NCBI GenBank assembly: GCA_051010055.1
Contig: JBPCVY010000147.1
Span: 1-24,059 of the forward strand
Source of the DNA: CAJQND01 sp051010055
Lineage (GTDB): Bacteria > Pseudomonadota > Alphaproteobacteria > Rhizobiales > CAJQND01
DNA length: 24,059 bases
Direction of reading: 5' to 3'
A program made the translations under genes and the position numbers. A model generated the notes under the pieces. The model searched no databases, was not told the origin of the DNA, and saw only the letters and a list, made by a program, of their open reading frames with translations. Below are positions 16,071 to 23,404 of this stretch, in pieces (within the stretch, counting starts at the first letter, position 1; every line of letters starts with the position of its first letter).

Positions 16071-16427
16071 GCGGGCCGCGGCTGTTCAACTGCGCGGTTA
16101 ACCATATTCCTTAACGGACAGATTCGACATCAATCCGACCCCTAAGGTTGAAATTTTTTCTCCACTCCACAAAATTCCTACAATGCTTTTTATCGATATT
16201 TCTCTGAAAAATCAGAAAAATAGCCAACTCTCTTACCATATTCTAAACTACCATTGCAAAAAGGTCACACATCGAAAAGAAATACTTCCAAGTCGCAATT
16301 TACAGTTGCTTATGGGTGCGCGTGCGGACAAGATATTACTTTGTTGGCAAAACGTTAACGAATCAGAAACTACGTTTGCTCCGACGCGAGTGCAAAAATA
16401 AAGTATAATTTGCTAGGAGTGGCATAG
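16071..16427. other. Divergent intergenic region, transpeptidase homologue / tolC
   Basis: These 357 bases are AT-rich and have no credible gene. There is a TTAACCAT at 16098-16105, resembling half of a CtrA box, 28 bases upstream of the minus-strand gene. A perfect TATAAT at 16404-16409 lies so close to the tolC ribosome site (AGGAG, 16415-16419) that it is unlikely to be its main -10. Confidence 0.6.
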
Positions 16428-17879
16428 ATGCCTAGGAAATCATTTGGTTTTTCAATTTTAAAGACTGGCGTTTTTGCGTTGGGTTTAAGCGTCTCATTCG
16501 CTCCTGCGTTTTCTATGTCTCTTCGCGAGGCCGTCGGGATTGCTGTAGATAGCAACCCGGAAATTGGTGAAGCTATTTCAAACCGCGAAGCAATCGAATT
16601 TGAACTCCGTCAGGGCCGAGGTCTGTGGATGCCGCGTGTTGATCTCGAAGCAAGCATCGGCGGCGAGATCAGAAACAACCGTACAACTCGGGCTCAAGAA
16701 GCAATTGGCTCCAAGTATGACACAGACCACCTGTTCCTGCGGCGCCAGGCCAGCTTGGTTGTCAGGCAATTACTGTTTGATGGCTTTGGCACAACTGCCG
16801 AGATTGAGCGCCAGGCATCACGCGTAGACGGCGCCTCCTACAGGGTTTTGGAGCGCTCGCAGTTTATCGCATTGGAAGTGGTTCGTGAGTATCTCGATAT
16901 TTTGAGGCTTCGCAAAGTCCTGGCCTTTACCCGCCAAAACATCGCGTATCACCAGGACGTTCTGCAAAAAATCAATCAGGGCACAGCTGGCGGCTCAATA
17001 AGCGTAGCTGACAGGCAGCAGGCCGAAGAGCGCCTGTTTTCTGCCCGGGCACGGCTGGAAGAGGCAAAGGAAGAATTTAAAAACGCGCACGCAAGATTCG
17101 TGCGTATCGTTGGCCGCGATGCCGGGAAGATGAGCAGGCCTCCAAGCATAAACCGCTCTATTCCAAAGACCCTGTCTCAGGCTGTTGGCAGAGCGAGGGT
17201 CAATCACCCGTCAGTAAAGCTTGCAAACGCCGATATCGACGCCTCGACCGCACTCGTTAAAGTAGCAGAGTCCAAATATTATCCACGGGTCCTGCTCGAA
17301 GGCCGTGGAAGCTTGGGGCAGGACCTCGACGGCACACCTGGACGGGACAATGACGGCCAAGCAAATGTGATCGTCGAATGGAACCTCTTCAATGGCGGCA
17401 TCGACAAAGCCAATCGCGAAGAGCAAATCCGCCGGGTTGATGAAAACCGCATGCGGTTGCACAAAATTTCACGCGAAGTGGAAGAAGGTGTACGGCTGTC
17501 CTGGAACCGCCGGAACCAGCAGCGCCTCCGCCTCGGCCAACTGCGCCAGCAGGCTGCAATGACCGAACAACTCATCGTTTCTTACACCGAGCAGTTTAAA
17601 ATCGGTCAGCGCTCGCTGCTCGACGTGCTTGACACACAAAACACCCGGTTGTTCTCAAATATCGCCGTTGTAACCGCTGAAACCGCAGTGAATTTCTCCG
17701 GATACCGTTTGCTAGCGTCCACGGGCACGCTTCTCGCAGTATTCCAAATCAAGCCACCCTCGGCTGCATGGGCCTATGCACGCGAAGATAATGACGTGCC
17801 GCCTACGCCAGATGCGGAAACCATGACGCGGAATTCTCCTATCCGGCCCGCGATGCCGGTAGCTGGCTCTCTTTACTAG
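16428..17879 (+). CDS. TolC-family outer membrane protein of type I secretion (LapE-like)
   Basis: The 483 residues start with a signal peptide (cleaved near PAFS, about residue 29). Two outer-membrane-efflux repeats follow, each with the SLREAV.IA...NP or TLSQAVGRA..NHP helix signature (about 31-46 and 248-262). Long amphipathic helices (about 150-230 and 370-435) match the periplasmic tunnel. The end, AETAVNFSGYRLLASTG, is typical. TolC trimers give type I exporters a channel across the outer membrane. ATG 16428 follows AGGAG. It lies 77 bases upstream of the ABC transporter gene on the same strand, separated by a perfect hairpin, and is probably dedicated to that system. Confidence 0.93.
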   Translation: MPRKSFGFSILKTGVFALGLSVSFAPAFSMSLREAVGIAVDSNPEIGEAISNREAIEFELRQGRGLWMPRVDLEASIGGEIRNNRTTRAQEAIGSKYDTDHLFLRRQASLVVRQLLFDGFGTTAEIERQASRVDGASYRVLERSQFIALEVVREYLDILRLRKVLAFTRQNIAYHQDVLQKINQGTAGGSISVADRQQAEERLFSARARLEEAKEEFKNAHARFVRIVGRDAGKMSRPPSINRSIPKTLSQAVGRARVNHPSVKLANADIDASTALVKVAESKYYPRVLLEGRGSLGQDLDGTPGRDNDGQANVIVEWNLFNGGIDKANREEQIRRVDENRMRLHKISREVEEGVRLSWNRRNQQRLRLGQLRQQAAMTEQLIVSYTEQFKIGQRSLLDVLDTQNTRLFSNIAVVTAETAVNFSGYRLLASTGTLLAVFQIKPPSAAWAYAREDNDVPPTPDAETMTRNSPIRPAMPVAGSLY

Positions 17880-17914
17880 AGCAAATTTGAAGCAAAATTA
17901 ACTCGCCGTGGGTA

Positions 17915-17939
17915 TATTGGCCAAGTAGTATGGCCAATA
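17915..17939 (+). repeat. Perfect inverted repeat between tolC-like gene and ABC exporter
   Basis: TATTGGCCA-AGTAGTA-TGGCCAATA has 9-base perfect arms and a 7-base loop. It lies 36 bases after the tolC stop and 17 bases before the exporter ATG. It is followed by AAAATG, not a T-run, so it may be an operator or an mRNA structure that sets the TolC:ABC ratio rather than a terminator. Confidence 0.6.
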
Positions 17940-17956
17940 AAATGTAGTATTCGCCT

Positions 17957-20182
17957 ATGGATGATCGAAGCAGGCTAAATGAAGCCGAAACACGGGAAGA
18001 GCCTGAGGGCTTTCCCGAGCAAGAAGTCCATGACTTCCCGGACGAAGTCCGTGAAGAAGATCCCCTGCTCAATTCTCTGATTGCAATCACCGCATTTCAT
18101 GACCGGGCCGCATCGGTAGACCAGCTCGTTGCAGGCCTTCCGCTGGTCGATGGGCGCCTCACCCCTGCCCTGTTCATTCGCGCAGCAGAACGGGCGGGAT
18201 ACTCCGCACGCCTGGTGAAAAGGTCAATCAAACAAATAAATCCCGTCGTGCTTCCAGCGGTGCTTCTTTTGGAAAACGAGGACGCTTGCGTCTTGCAGGA
18301 GCGTATTTCAAAGCAAACCTACAAGGTTTATGACCCGGTCACGGGTCAACCCGGTGTGCTTAATCTCAAGCACCTGGAAAGCTCCTATACCGGGCGGGCA
18401 ATACTCATCAAGCCTGATCTCGATATGCACGCCCGCGATATAAAGACAGCTGATTTGACGCGCGGCCATTGGTTTTGGGGCGTTGTCTGGAAACTTTGGC
18501 CGACATATTTCAGGGTCATACTTGCAGCTGCACTGATCAACCTGCTTGCGCTTGCCTCACCCTTGTTCATTATGAACGTTTACGACCGGGTCTTGCCCAA
18601 CAAGGCGCTGCCCACATTGTGGGTTTTGGCGGCAGGAATTGGTTTGGCAATCTTTTTCGACTTCCTGTTGAAGTCGCTTCGGGGATGGTTGATCGATTCA
18701 GCGGGCAGGCGCGCCGATGTTTTATTGGCCGGGCGCATATTTGAGCAAGTGATGAGTCTCAAGCTAAATCACCGGCCAAGCACAACCGGCAGCTTCGCTA
18801 GCCAGTTGAAAGATTTTGAGGTTGTCCGCGAGTTTTTCACCTCAGGAACGCTGGCGACGATTACGGATGTCGCATTTTTTGGCCTATTTATTTTCGTTAT
18901 CTTTCAAATTGGCGGCCCCATTGCCTATGTTCCCGTCGTGGCAGCAACGCTTGTCCTCATTGTTGGCCTGATCATGCACGTGCCGCTGCGCAAGGCAGCT
19001 GAAAAAACGCAAGCTGAAACGGCCTACAGGCACTCTTTGCTGGTCGAATCAATTGGCGCGCTGGAAACCGTAAAAGCGATCAGAGCGGAAGGATATCTGC
19101 AACGGCTGTGGGAGCGCCTTGTTGGCAAAACCTCCAGAACCTTGGAAAAAACAAGGCGAATACAAGCGCTGATCATGAACTTCACCGCCGGAGTTCAGCA
19201 AATGGTTTCCGTGGCTGTCGTCATAACCGGGGTTTATCTCTTCAGTGAAGGCGATGTGTCCATGGGGGCAATTATTGCGTGCGTGATTTTGTCTGGCCGT
19301 TGCGTAGCGCCATTCGGCCAATTCGCCTCGCTGGTTGCCCGTTCACAACAGTCTTTCGCCGCCTTGAAAACACTCAACAGCCTTATGAGCCTTGAGAACG
19401 AGCGCCCGGAAGGCAAGAACTATGTAAGCCAGCCGATCAATATCGGCCTGATTGAATTCAAGAATTTGACATTCTCGTATCCGGATGCGCCCAACCCGGC
19501 GATAAATGAACTCTCATTGACAGTTCGGCCAGGTGAAAAAATCGGTATCATCGGGAAAATCGGGTCGGGAAAAACAACCATCGGCCGGCTCATTTGCGGA
19601 CTTTATGAGGCTCAGGAAGGTGCGATATTGATTGACGGTATCGATATCCGTCAATTCCACCCCCATGAAGTGCGCAGATCAATCGGTTTTGTGGGACAGG
19701 ATTCGGATCTGTTTTTCGGCTCGCTCAGAAGCAATATTCTCATGGGTGTGCCCAATGCCACTGACGAACAGATGGTGGAGGCTTGCCGGGTGGCGGGCGT
19801 CGACGATTTTGTTATGCGCCACCCCCAAGGCTTCGACATGCCAGTAGGCGAGCGGGGAAACTTGCTTTCCGGCGGTCAAAAACAGGCTGTTTCTCTAGCC
19901 CGAGTGCTGCTCTTAAACCCGAAAATTCTTTATCTGGACGAGCCGTCCGGAACAATGGATTTGGCAAGCGAAAAAGTGCTCCTCGATCACCTCAAGAACG
20001 TGGCGCAAAAGGAGCAGACCCTCATCGTATCAACCCACCGTTATTCGATGCTCGAGCTTGTGGACCGGCTGGTGGTGCTCTCAAATGGCAAAGTTGCAGC
20101 CGACGGACCAAAAGATAAAGTTCTGGATGCTTTGAAGAAAAACGTCTCAAAGGCGAAGCTTCGCACCGCCGCAAAGCGCTGA
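17957..20182 (+). CDS. Type I secretion ABC transporter/ATPase (LapB-like)
   Basis: The 741 residues show an acidic N-terminus, a C39-peptidase-like domain (about 33-155) lacking the catalytic cysteine (the site reads EDPLLNSLIAI), a six-helix membrane domain (about 180-465) and a C-terminal ATPase. ATPase motifs are Walker A GKIGSGKT at 533-540, Q-loop Gln581, signature LSGGQ at 637-641, Walker B ILYLDE at 657-662, and His694. Cysteine-less C39-like domains hold RTX-type substrates without cutting them, so this exporter probably handles a large C-terminally signalled protein. No ribosome site is evident before ATG 17957, and translation may be weak or structure-controlled. Partners are the TolC-like gene upstream and HlyD at 21744-23072. 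Confidence 0.94.
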   Translation: MDDRSRLNEAETREEPEGFPEQEVHDFPDEVREEDPLLNSLIAITAFHDRAASVDQLVAGLPLVDGRLTPALFIRAAERAGYSARLVKRSIKQINPVVLPAVLLLENEDACVLQERISKQTYKVYDPVTGQPGVLNLKHLESSYTGRAILIKPDLDMHARDIKTADLTRGHWFWGVVWKLWPTYFRVILAAALINLLALASPLFIMNVYDRVLPNKALPTLWVLAAGIGLAIFFDFLLKSLRGWLIDSAGRRADVLLAGRIFEQVMSLKLNHRPSTTGSFASQLKDFEVVREFFTSGTLATITDVAFFGLFIFVIFQIGGPIAYVPVVAATLVLIVGLIMHVPLRKAAEKTQAETAYRHSLLVESIGALETVKAIRAEGYLQRLWERLVGKTSRTLEKTRRIQALIMNFTAGVQQMVSVAVVITGVYLFSEGDVSMGAIIACVILSGRCVAPFGQFASLVARSQQSFAALKTLNSLMSLENERPEGKNYVSQPINIGLIEFKNLTFSYPDAPNPAINELSLTVRPGEKIGIIGKIGSGKTTIGRLICGLYEAQEGAILIDGIDIRQFHPHEVRRSIGFVGQDSDLFFGSLRSNILMGVPNATDEQMVEACRVAGVDDFVMRHPQGFDMPVGERGNLLSGGQKQAVSLARVLLLNPKILYLDEPSGTMDLASEKVLLDHLKNVAQKEQTLIVSTHRYSMLELVDRLVVLSNGKVAADGPKDKVLDALKKNVSKAKLRTAAKR

Positions 20183-20303
20183 ATTTGGAAAGAGAACTTA
20201 GAACTGCAGAAAAATTCACCAAATCGTTAGTATTTTCATACTATTTCTAATCAAATCATGTTGCCGAAAAGCAACACAAAAACTGCATTGCGCATTGCGA
20301 TTC

Positions 20304-20332
20304 TTGCCGACGAGTCGTGCTAGGTGTAGTAT
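20304..20332 (+). promoter_or_regulatory. Candidate promoter for the small secreted protein gene
   Basis: TTGCCG (20304-20309) and TAGTAT (20327-20332) are separated by 17 bases. The preceding C gives CTTGCC, close to the alphaproteobacterial -35 CTTGAC. Transcription would start near 20339, leaving a leader of about 75 bases. Confidence 0.45.
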
Positions 20333-20413
20333 TGATGCCATTAGGAGACTAAGTTTCGGCGCACAATGGGAATTTTCGGAGTTGGGCGCGATTCGAACAA
20401 AGGGGATACCGAA

Positions 20414-20767
20414 GTGAAGAAAATTCTGCTTGCCACAGGAGTGGCCCTTTGTGTTGGTGCCGGCCCGGTATTTGCCGCCGACGGTACTGGTAATTGTGTA
20501 AATACATTCCGCTCTGCGCTTTTGGACCTTCCGCAGGAGCAAATCACCGTTGAGGTCAACCGGATGTATGAAGAATCGCTTGATGTCTCCAAACGCGATT
20601 CATCAATTTACAATCAAAGCCAGCTTTATACGTGGGCAAATGAATCTAAAGTCGCCTGCGCAAAAGCCATCGGTTTCATGGAGCCACCGTTTCCAGAATA
20701 TAATGAAGAGCAGATCAACCAGTGCGACTGCTACTACAACCGGATGCAATTCTATATTTTGAAGTAG
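20414..20767 (+). CDS. Small secreted cysteine-containing protein of unknown function
   Basis: A 117-residue protein with a clear Sec signal peptide (VKKILLATG start, hydrophobic core, cleavage near VFA, residue 21). The mature part is about 96 residues with four cysteines (28, 82, 104, 106), the last two in a CDC motif, and is otherwise acidic and aromatic-rich. Two disulfides in the periplasm are plausible. I chose GTG 20414 because AAAGGGG lies just upstream and the signal peptide starts there; an upstream in-frame ATG at 20366 would add 16 residues before the signal. It sits between the two halves of the type I secretion locus and ends nine bases from the stop of the LapG-like gene on the other strand. 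I do not recognise the family. Confidence 0.7.
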   Translation: MKKILLATGVALCVGAGPVFAADGTGNCVNTFRSALLDLPQEQITVEVNRMYEESLDVSKRDSSIYNQSQLYTWANESKVACAKAIGFMEPPFPEYNEEQINQCDCYYNRMQFYILK

Positions 20768-20776
20768 CTACGACGC

Positions 20777-21808
20777 CTAAAAGGTGCACGCAGCAGCTTT
20801 ACCCCTGCACCACCCTTTGCTTTGCATAAGTAACCCTAGTTTCTCCGCAGCGGCAGCCGCTCTTGCTTGGCGTGTTGACCGCGAGCCGGTTCCCTGTAGC
20901 AAATCAAGTGTCATCGTAGATTTTTCAAGCTTCCTGGCGGGCTCTCTAAAGATTGTTTTGGACTTTGCAGATTTGGGTTTGCCAGCATACCGCACCTCGC
21001 GCTGGCGCACTGCAAGGTTCAGCCAACGCCCGTTCCGGTTCACTGAATAGAGCGGCTTGTAATTTGAAACGTCAGTATGCTCGACCAAGATTTTGGAGCG
21101 ATTGTCCAATATCTTGATGCCATCGGCGCGGTGTACGGCCAAAACCGCGTGGCCGACATTTCTCATCTCGTCCTTGACCACTACAATTCGCATGCCGTTA
21201 TCTTCCACACCAAGCTCTCTCAAGGTGACATATTTCAAAATCGCGTAATCTTCACAGTCGCCAAAACCTGCAAGCACTTCCACCGGTGTTGCCCAGTGAT
21301 CGCGCCGCCCAAAAGCACGCTTATCGCTGCTGTAGCGCACCAGACGGTTGACGTTGCTGTTCACAGCTTCAAGCAATGCATCGCCCGACAACTTGCGCAT
21401 GGAGCTAATGGCATTGCGCCACGCCGCAAGGTTTGGATGACAGCTTGTCGGGTCATCATCGCAGAGCTTGTAGCTTCTACGCTCGGCCTGGATACGCTGG
21501 AAAACCTGCACCCACTGCTTGTTTGGTGTGCCGGGGCTTGTGCGCACCACAAGCGAACCGAACACCCCGACTGGCGCCTTAGGCTTCATTTCAGCCATAG
21601 GAGTTTCCATAGCCTCAATCGGCGCCTGATGAAGGGTAGGAACTGCAGATGCTGGAGATTTACTCGAAAGAAAGCCTAGTGAAAGAACGAGTACTGATGT
21701 GGAAAACAAAAATTTCGCAAGTGCTAAACAATTTGTTCGATTTTTATCTTTCTCTGAGTGCTTCTGTCCTGGCTTTGTTGATTGGTTTAAGCAGGTAATC
21801 CAGTACAC
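20777..21808 (-). CDS. Transglutaminase-like cysteine protease, LapG-like (BTLCP family)
   Basis: Of 343 residues, the segment about 95-270 matches the bacterial transglutaminase-like cysteine proteinases. The catalytic triad is visible as Cys185 (GDCEDYA), His220 (GHAVLAV) and Asp236 (ILDNR). Asp184 and Glu186 correspond to the calcium site of LapG. A hydrophobic segment at about 32-48 would be a signal or anchor placing it in the periplasm. In Pseudomonas, LapG cuts a large adhesin at its N-terminus to release biofilm, under LapD control. GTG 21808 overlaps the end of the HlyD gene by 65 bases, with a GGGAAAGAAGA stretch before it, indicating coupled expression. The C-terminal part (270-343) is basic and of unknown role. 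Confidence 0.88.
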   Translation of the reverse strand: MYWITCLNQSTKPGQKHSEKDKNRTNCLALAKFLFSTSVLVLSLGFLSSKSPASAVPTLHQAPIEAMETPMAEMKPKAPVGVFGSLVVRTSPGTPNKQWVQVFQRIQAERRSYKLCDDDPTSCHPNLAAWRNAISSMRKLSGDALLEAVNSNVNRLVRYSSDKRAFGRRDHWATPVEVLAGFGDCEDYAILKYVTLRELGVEDNGMRIVVVKDEMRNVGHAVLAVHRADGIKILDNRSKILVEHTDVSNYKPLYSVNRNGRWLNLAVRQREVRYAGKPKSAKSKTIFREPARKLEKSTMTLDLLQGTGSRSTRQARAAAAAEKLGLLMQSKGWCRGKAAACTF

Positions 21809-23072
21809 TCTTCTTTCCCGTCAGAATGTCGACACTCGCGACCATTCCGGGGATGATAGAAAGATTGCTTTGATTTCCGCCTAATTGGTTCGTTAGAGTT
21901 TTAATCTTTACGAGATAAAAAACTTCGTTCGTTTGTTCATCTATCGCACTGTCCGCTGATATTTGCTGAACTTCGCCGTCAAGCCCGCCATAGATCGAGA
22001 AGTCATAGGCCGTAATTTTCACCAGCGCGGGCTGTCCTGGATGGACGAACGCAATGTCACTGGGGCGGATTTTGGCCTCCACAAGCAGTGAATCTTCCTG
22101 TGGAACGATTTCCACCAGGCTTTCACCAGCGCTCACAACGCCACCGATTGTATTGACATTTACCGCGTTGACAATGCCGCCTACCGGCGCAATCACCTCT
22201 GCACGTTGCACCCTGTCCTGTGCGCCCCTGATGGATTGGATGACGATGGCAAGTTCGGCAACTTTTTCGCTAAGTTTCAACTGGGCTTCACGCCGGAAAT
22301 TCAGCCTTTGATCCTCAGCAAGCGCCTCAGCCTCGCGAACAGCGGCCTCCAGTCGGGGTTTGGTTTCGTTGGCAACACCAATTTGCCCGCGCAAATCTGC
22401 AAGCTCACGTCGCAATCTGATGAGATCTGTCTTTGGAACAATGCCGCGCTTGGCAAGCGGCTCTTTGATGGCTTCTTCCTCTTCGGCAAGTTCAAAATTT
22501 TCCTTCAGTCTTGTAAGGTTAGAGGCAAGCTCTGAAAGCTCCCGCTTTCTCTGTTCAACCCGCTCATTCAGGATTGAAATTTGTTGTTCAAGACTGCTGC
22601 GCCGGGCCTTGTATAGCTGTGTTTCAATGGCAACGGTGCTTGGCGCGCGCTGGCGCAATTCATCGGAAAAATTAAGGTCACCTGTCGTATCGGCTTTCAA
22701 TTCGTGGCGCAGTCGGATCATCTGTGTTTCAAGGGTGTTGCGCTTGGCTTCCAGTTCGCCAAGGTTTGACGAAAACCCAGTAGCGTCAATGCGAAGAAGC
22801 ACATCACCTTCCTGCACAATATCGCCGGCTTTAATCATGATTTCTTTGACGATACCACCCTCGAGGTTTTCCACTTCCTGGTTCTTGCCCGAAGGAATGA
22901 CACGCCCGTCTCCGCGGGTAACCTCATCAACTTCCGCCCAGCTTGCCCAAGCCAGAAATGATGCAAAAAGCGCACCGACAACCATTAAAAAAACACCCGT
23001 ACCCTTTGGCGGGCCCTGCCTTAAGGCAGCATTGTATTCAGTCGCAAAATCAAGATCTTCGCGTTGATACAT
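21744..23072 (-). CDS. HlyD-family type I secretion adaptor (LapC-like)
   Basis: The 442 residues have a short cytoplasmic N-terminus, one membrane anchor (about 27-48), a lipoyl-like half-motif (VENLEGGIVKEI, then GDIVQEGDVLLRID, about 67-96), a long coiled coil (about 100-285), the second lipoyl half (APVGGIVNAVNV) and a beta-barrel region. The C-terminal end KKSVLDYLLKPI is characteristic of type I adaptors. It bridges the ABC exporter in the inner membrane and the TolC channel. It is on the opposite strand from those partners but shares a transcript, and an overlap, with the LapG-like protease. GGAG lies about ten bases before ATG 23072. Confidence 0.94.
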   Translation of the reverse strand: MYQREDLDFATEYNAALRQGPPKGTGVFLMVVGALFASFLAWASWAEVDEVTRGDGRVIPSGKNQEVENLEGGIVKEIMIKAGDIVQEGDVLLRIDATGFSSNLGELEAKRNTLETQMIRLRHELKADTTGDLNFSDELRQRAPSTVAIETQLYKARRSSLEQQISILNERVEQRKRELSELASNLTRLKENFELAEEEEAIKEPLAKRGIVPKTDLIRLRRELADLRGQIGVANETKPRLEAAVREAEALAEDQRLNFRREAQLKLSEKVAELAIVIQSIRGAQDRVQRAEVIAPVGGIVNAVNVNTIGGVVSAGESLVEIVPQEDSLLVEAKIRPSDIAFVHPGQPALVKITAYDFSIYGGLDGEVQQISADSAIDEQTNEVFYLVKIKTLTNQLGGNQSNLSIIPGMVASVDILTGKKSVLDYLLKPINKARTEALRER

Positions 23073-23404
23073 GAATCAGGGACTCCACAATCGAACAAAC
23101 AGCTTCGAAGATAGTATGTATCTCAAAAGATATAGATGTTTGAGTTAAAATTTCGACACCCTCGTGAATGATTTTACCAAAAGCCACCGTTCTTGACCTC
23201 ACCAGTGCACTTTTCGCCGAGAATCGCCAGGAAAACTCGAACCCGGCGATTCGAAAAAAATTTTCTCAAGTTCGACTTCCACACCAATCCATGATTAACC
23301 TTGTTTGTATACGCCTACTTAAAGATGTATTGTTAAATATTGTTTTTCATTGATGGCGAATGCGCGCGAGGTGTGCATCCATCGAAGTAGAGGGAATTAG
23401 CATC
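23073..23404. other. Divergent intergenic region, hlyD-like / lysine-rich gene
   Basis: These 332 bases are AT-rich with no supported gene. They contain an inverted repeat GAATCGCC (23221-23228) / GGCGATTC (23245-23252) and the ribosome site AGAGGG of the plus-strand gene. A clear promoter pair was not found by eye on either strand. Confidence 0.55.
23221..23252. repeat. Inverted repeat in the divergent region
   Basis: GAATCGCC and GGCGATTC are perfect 8-base arms separated by 16 bases. The right arm is followed by an A-run then T-run, not a terminator pattern for either strand. It may be a two-half-site operator between the divergent genes. Confidence 0.35.

Noticed and set aside
16404..16409. 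Perfect TATAAT just before the tolC-like gene
   Set aside because: Transcription from it would start inside the AGGAG ribosome site, and no -35 is found at the right distance.
22360..23067. Plus-strand open frame of 235 codons
   Set aside because: It is a Ser/Arg-rich shadow antisense to the HlyD coiled coil.
23168..23353. Plus-strand 61-codon open frame in the divergent spacer
   Set aside because: It has no ribosome site and no recognisable features, and it sits in AT-rich DNA that more likely holds promoters.
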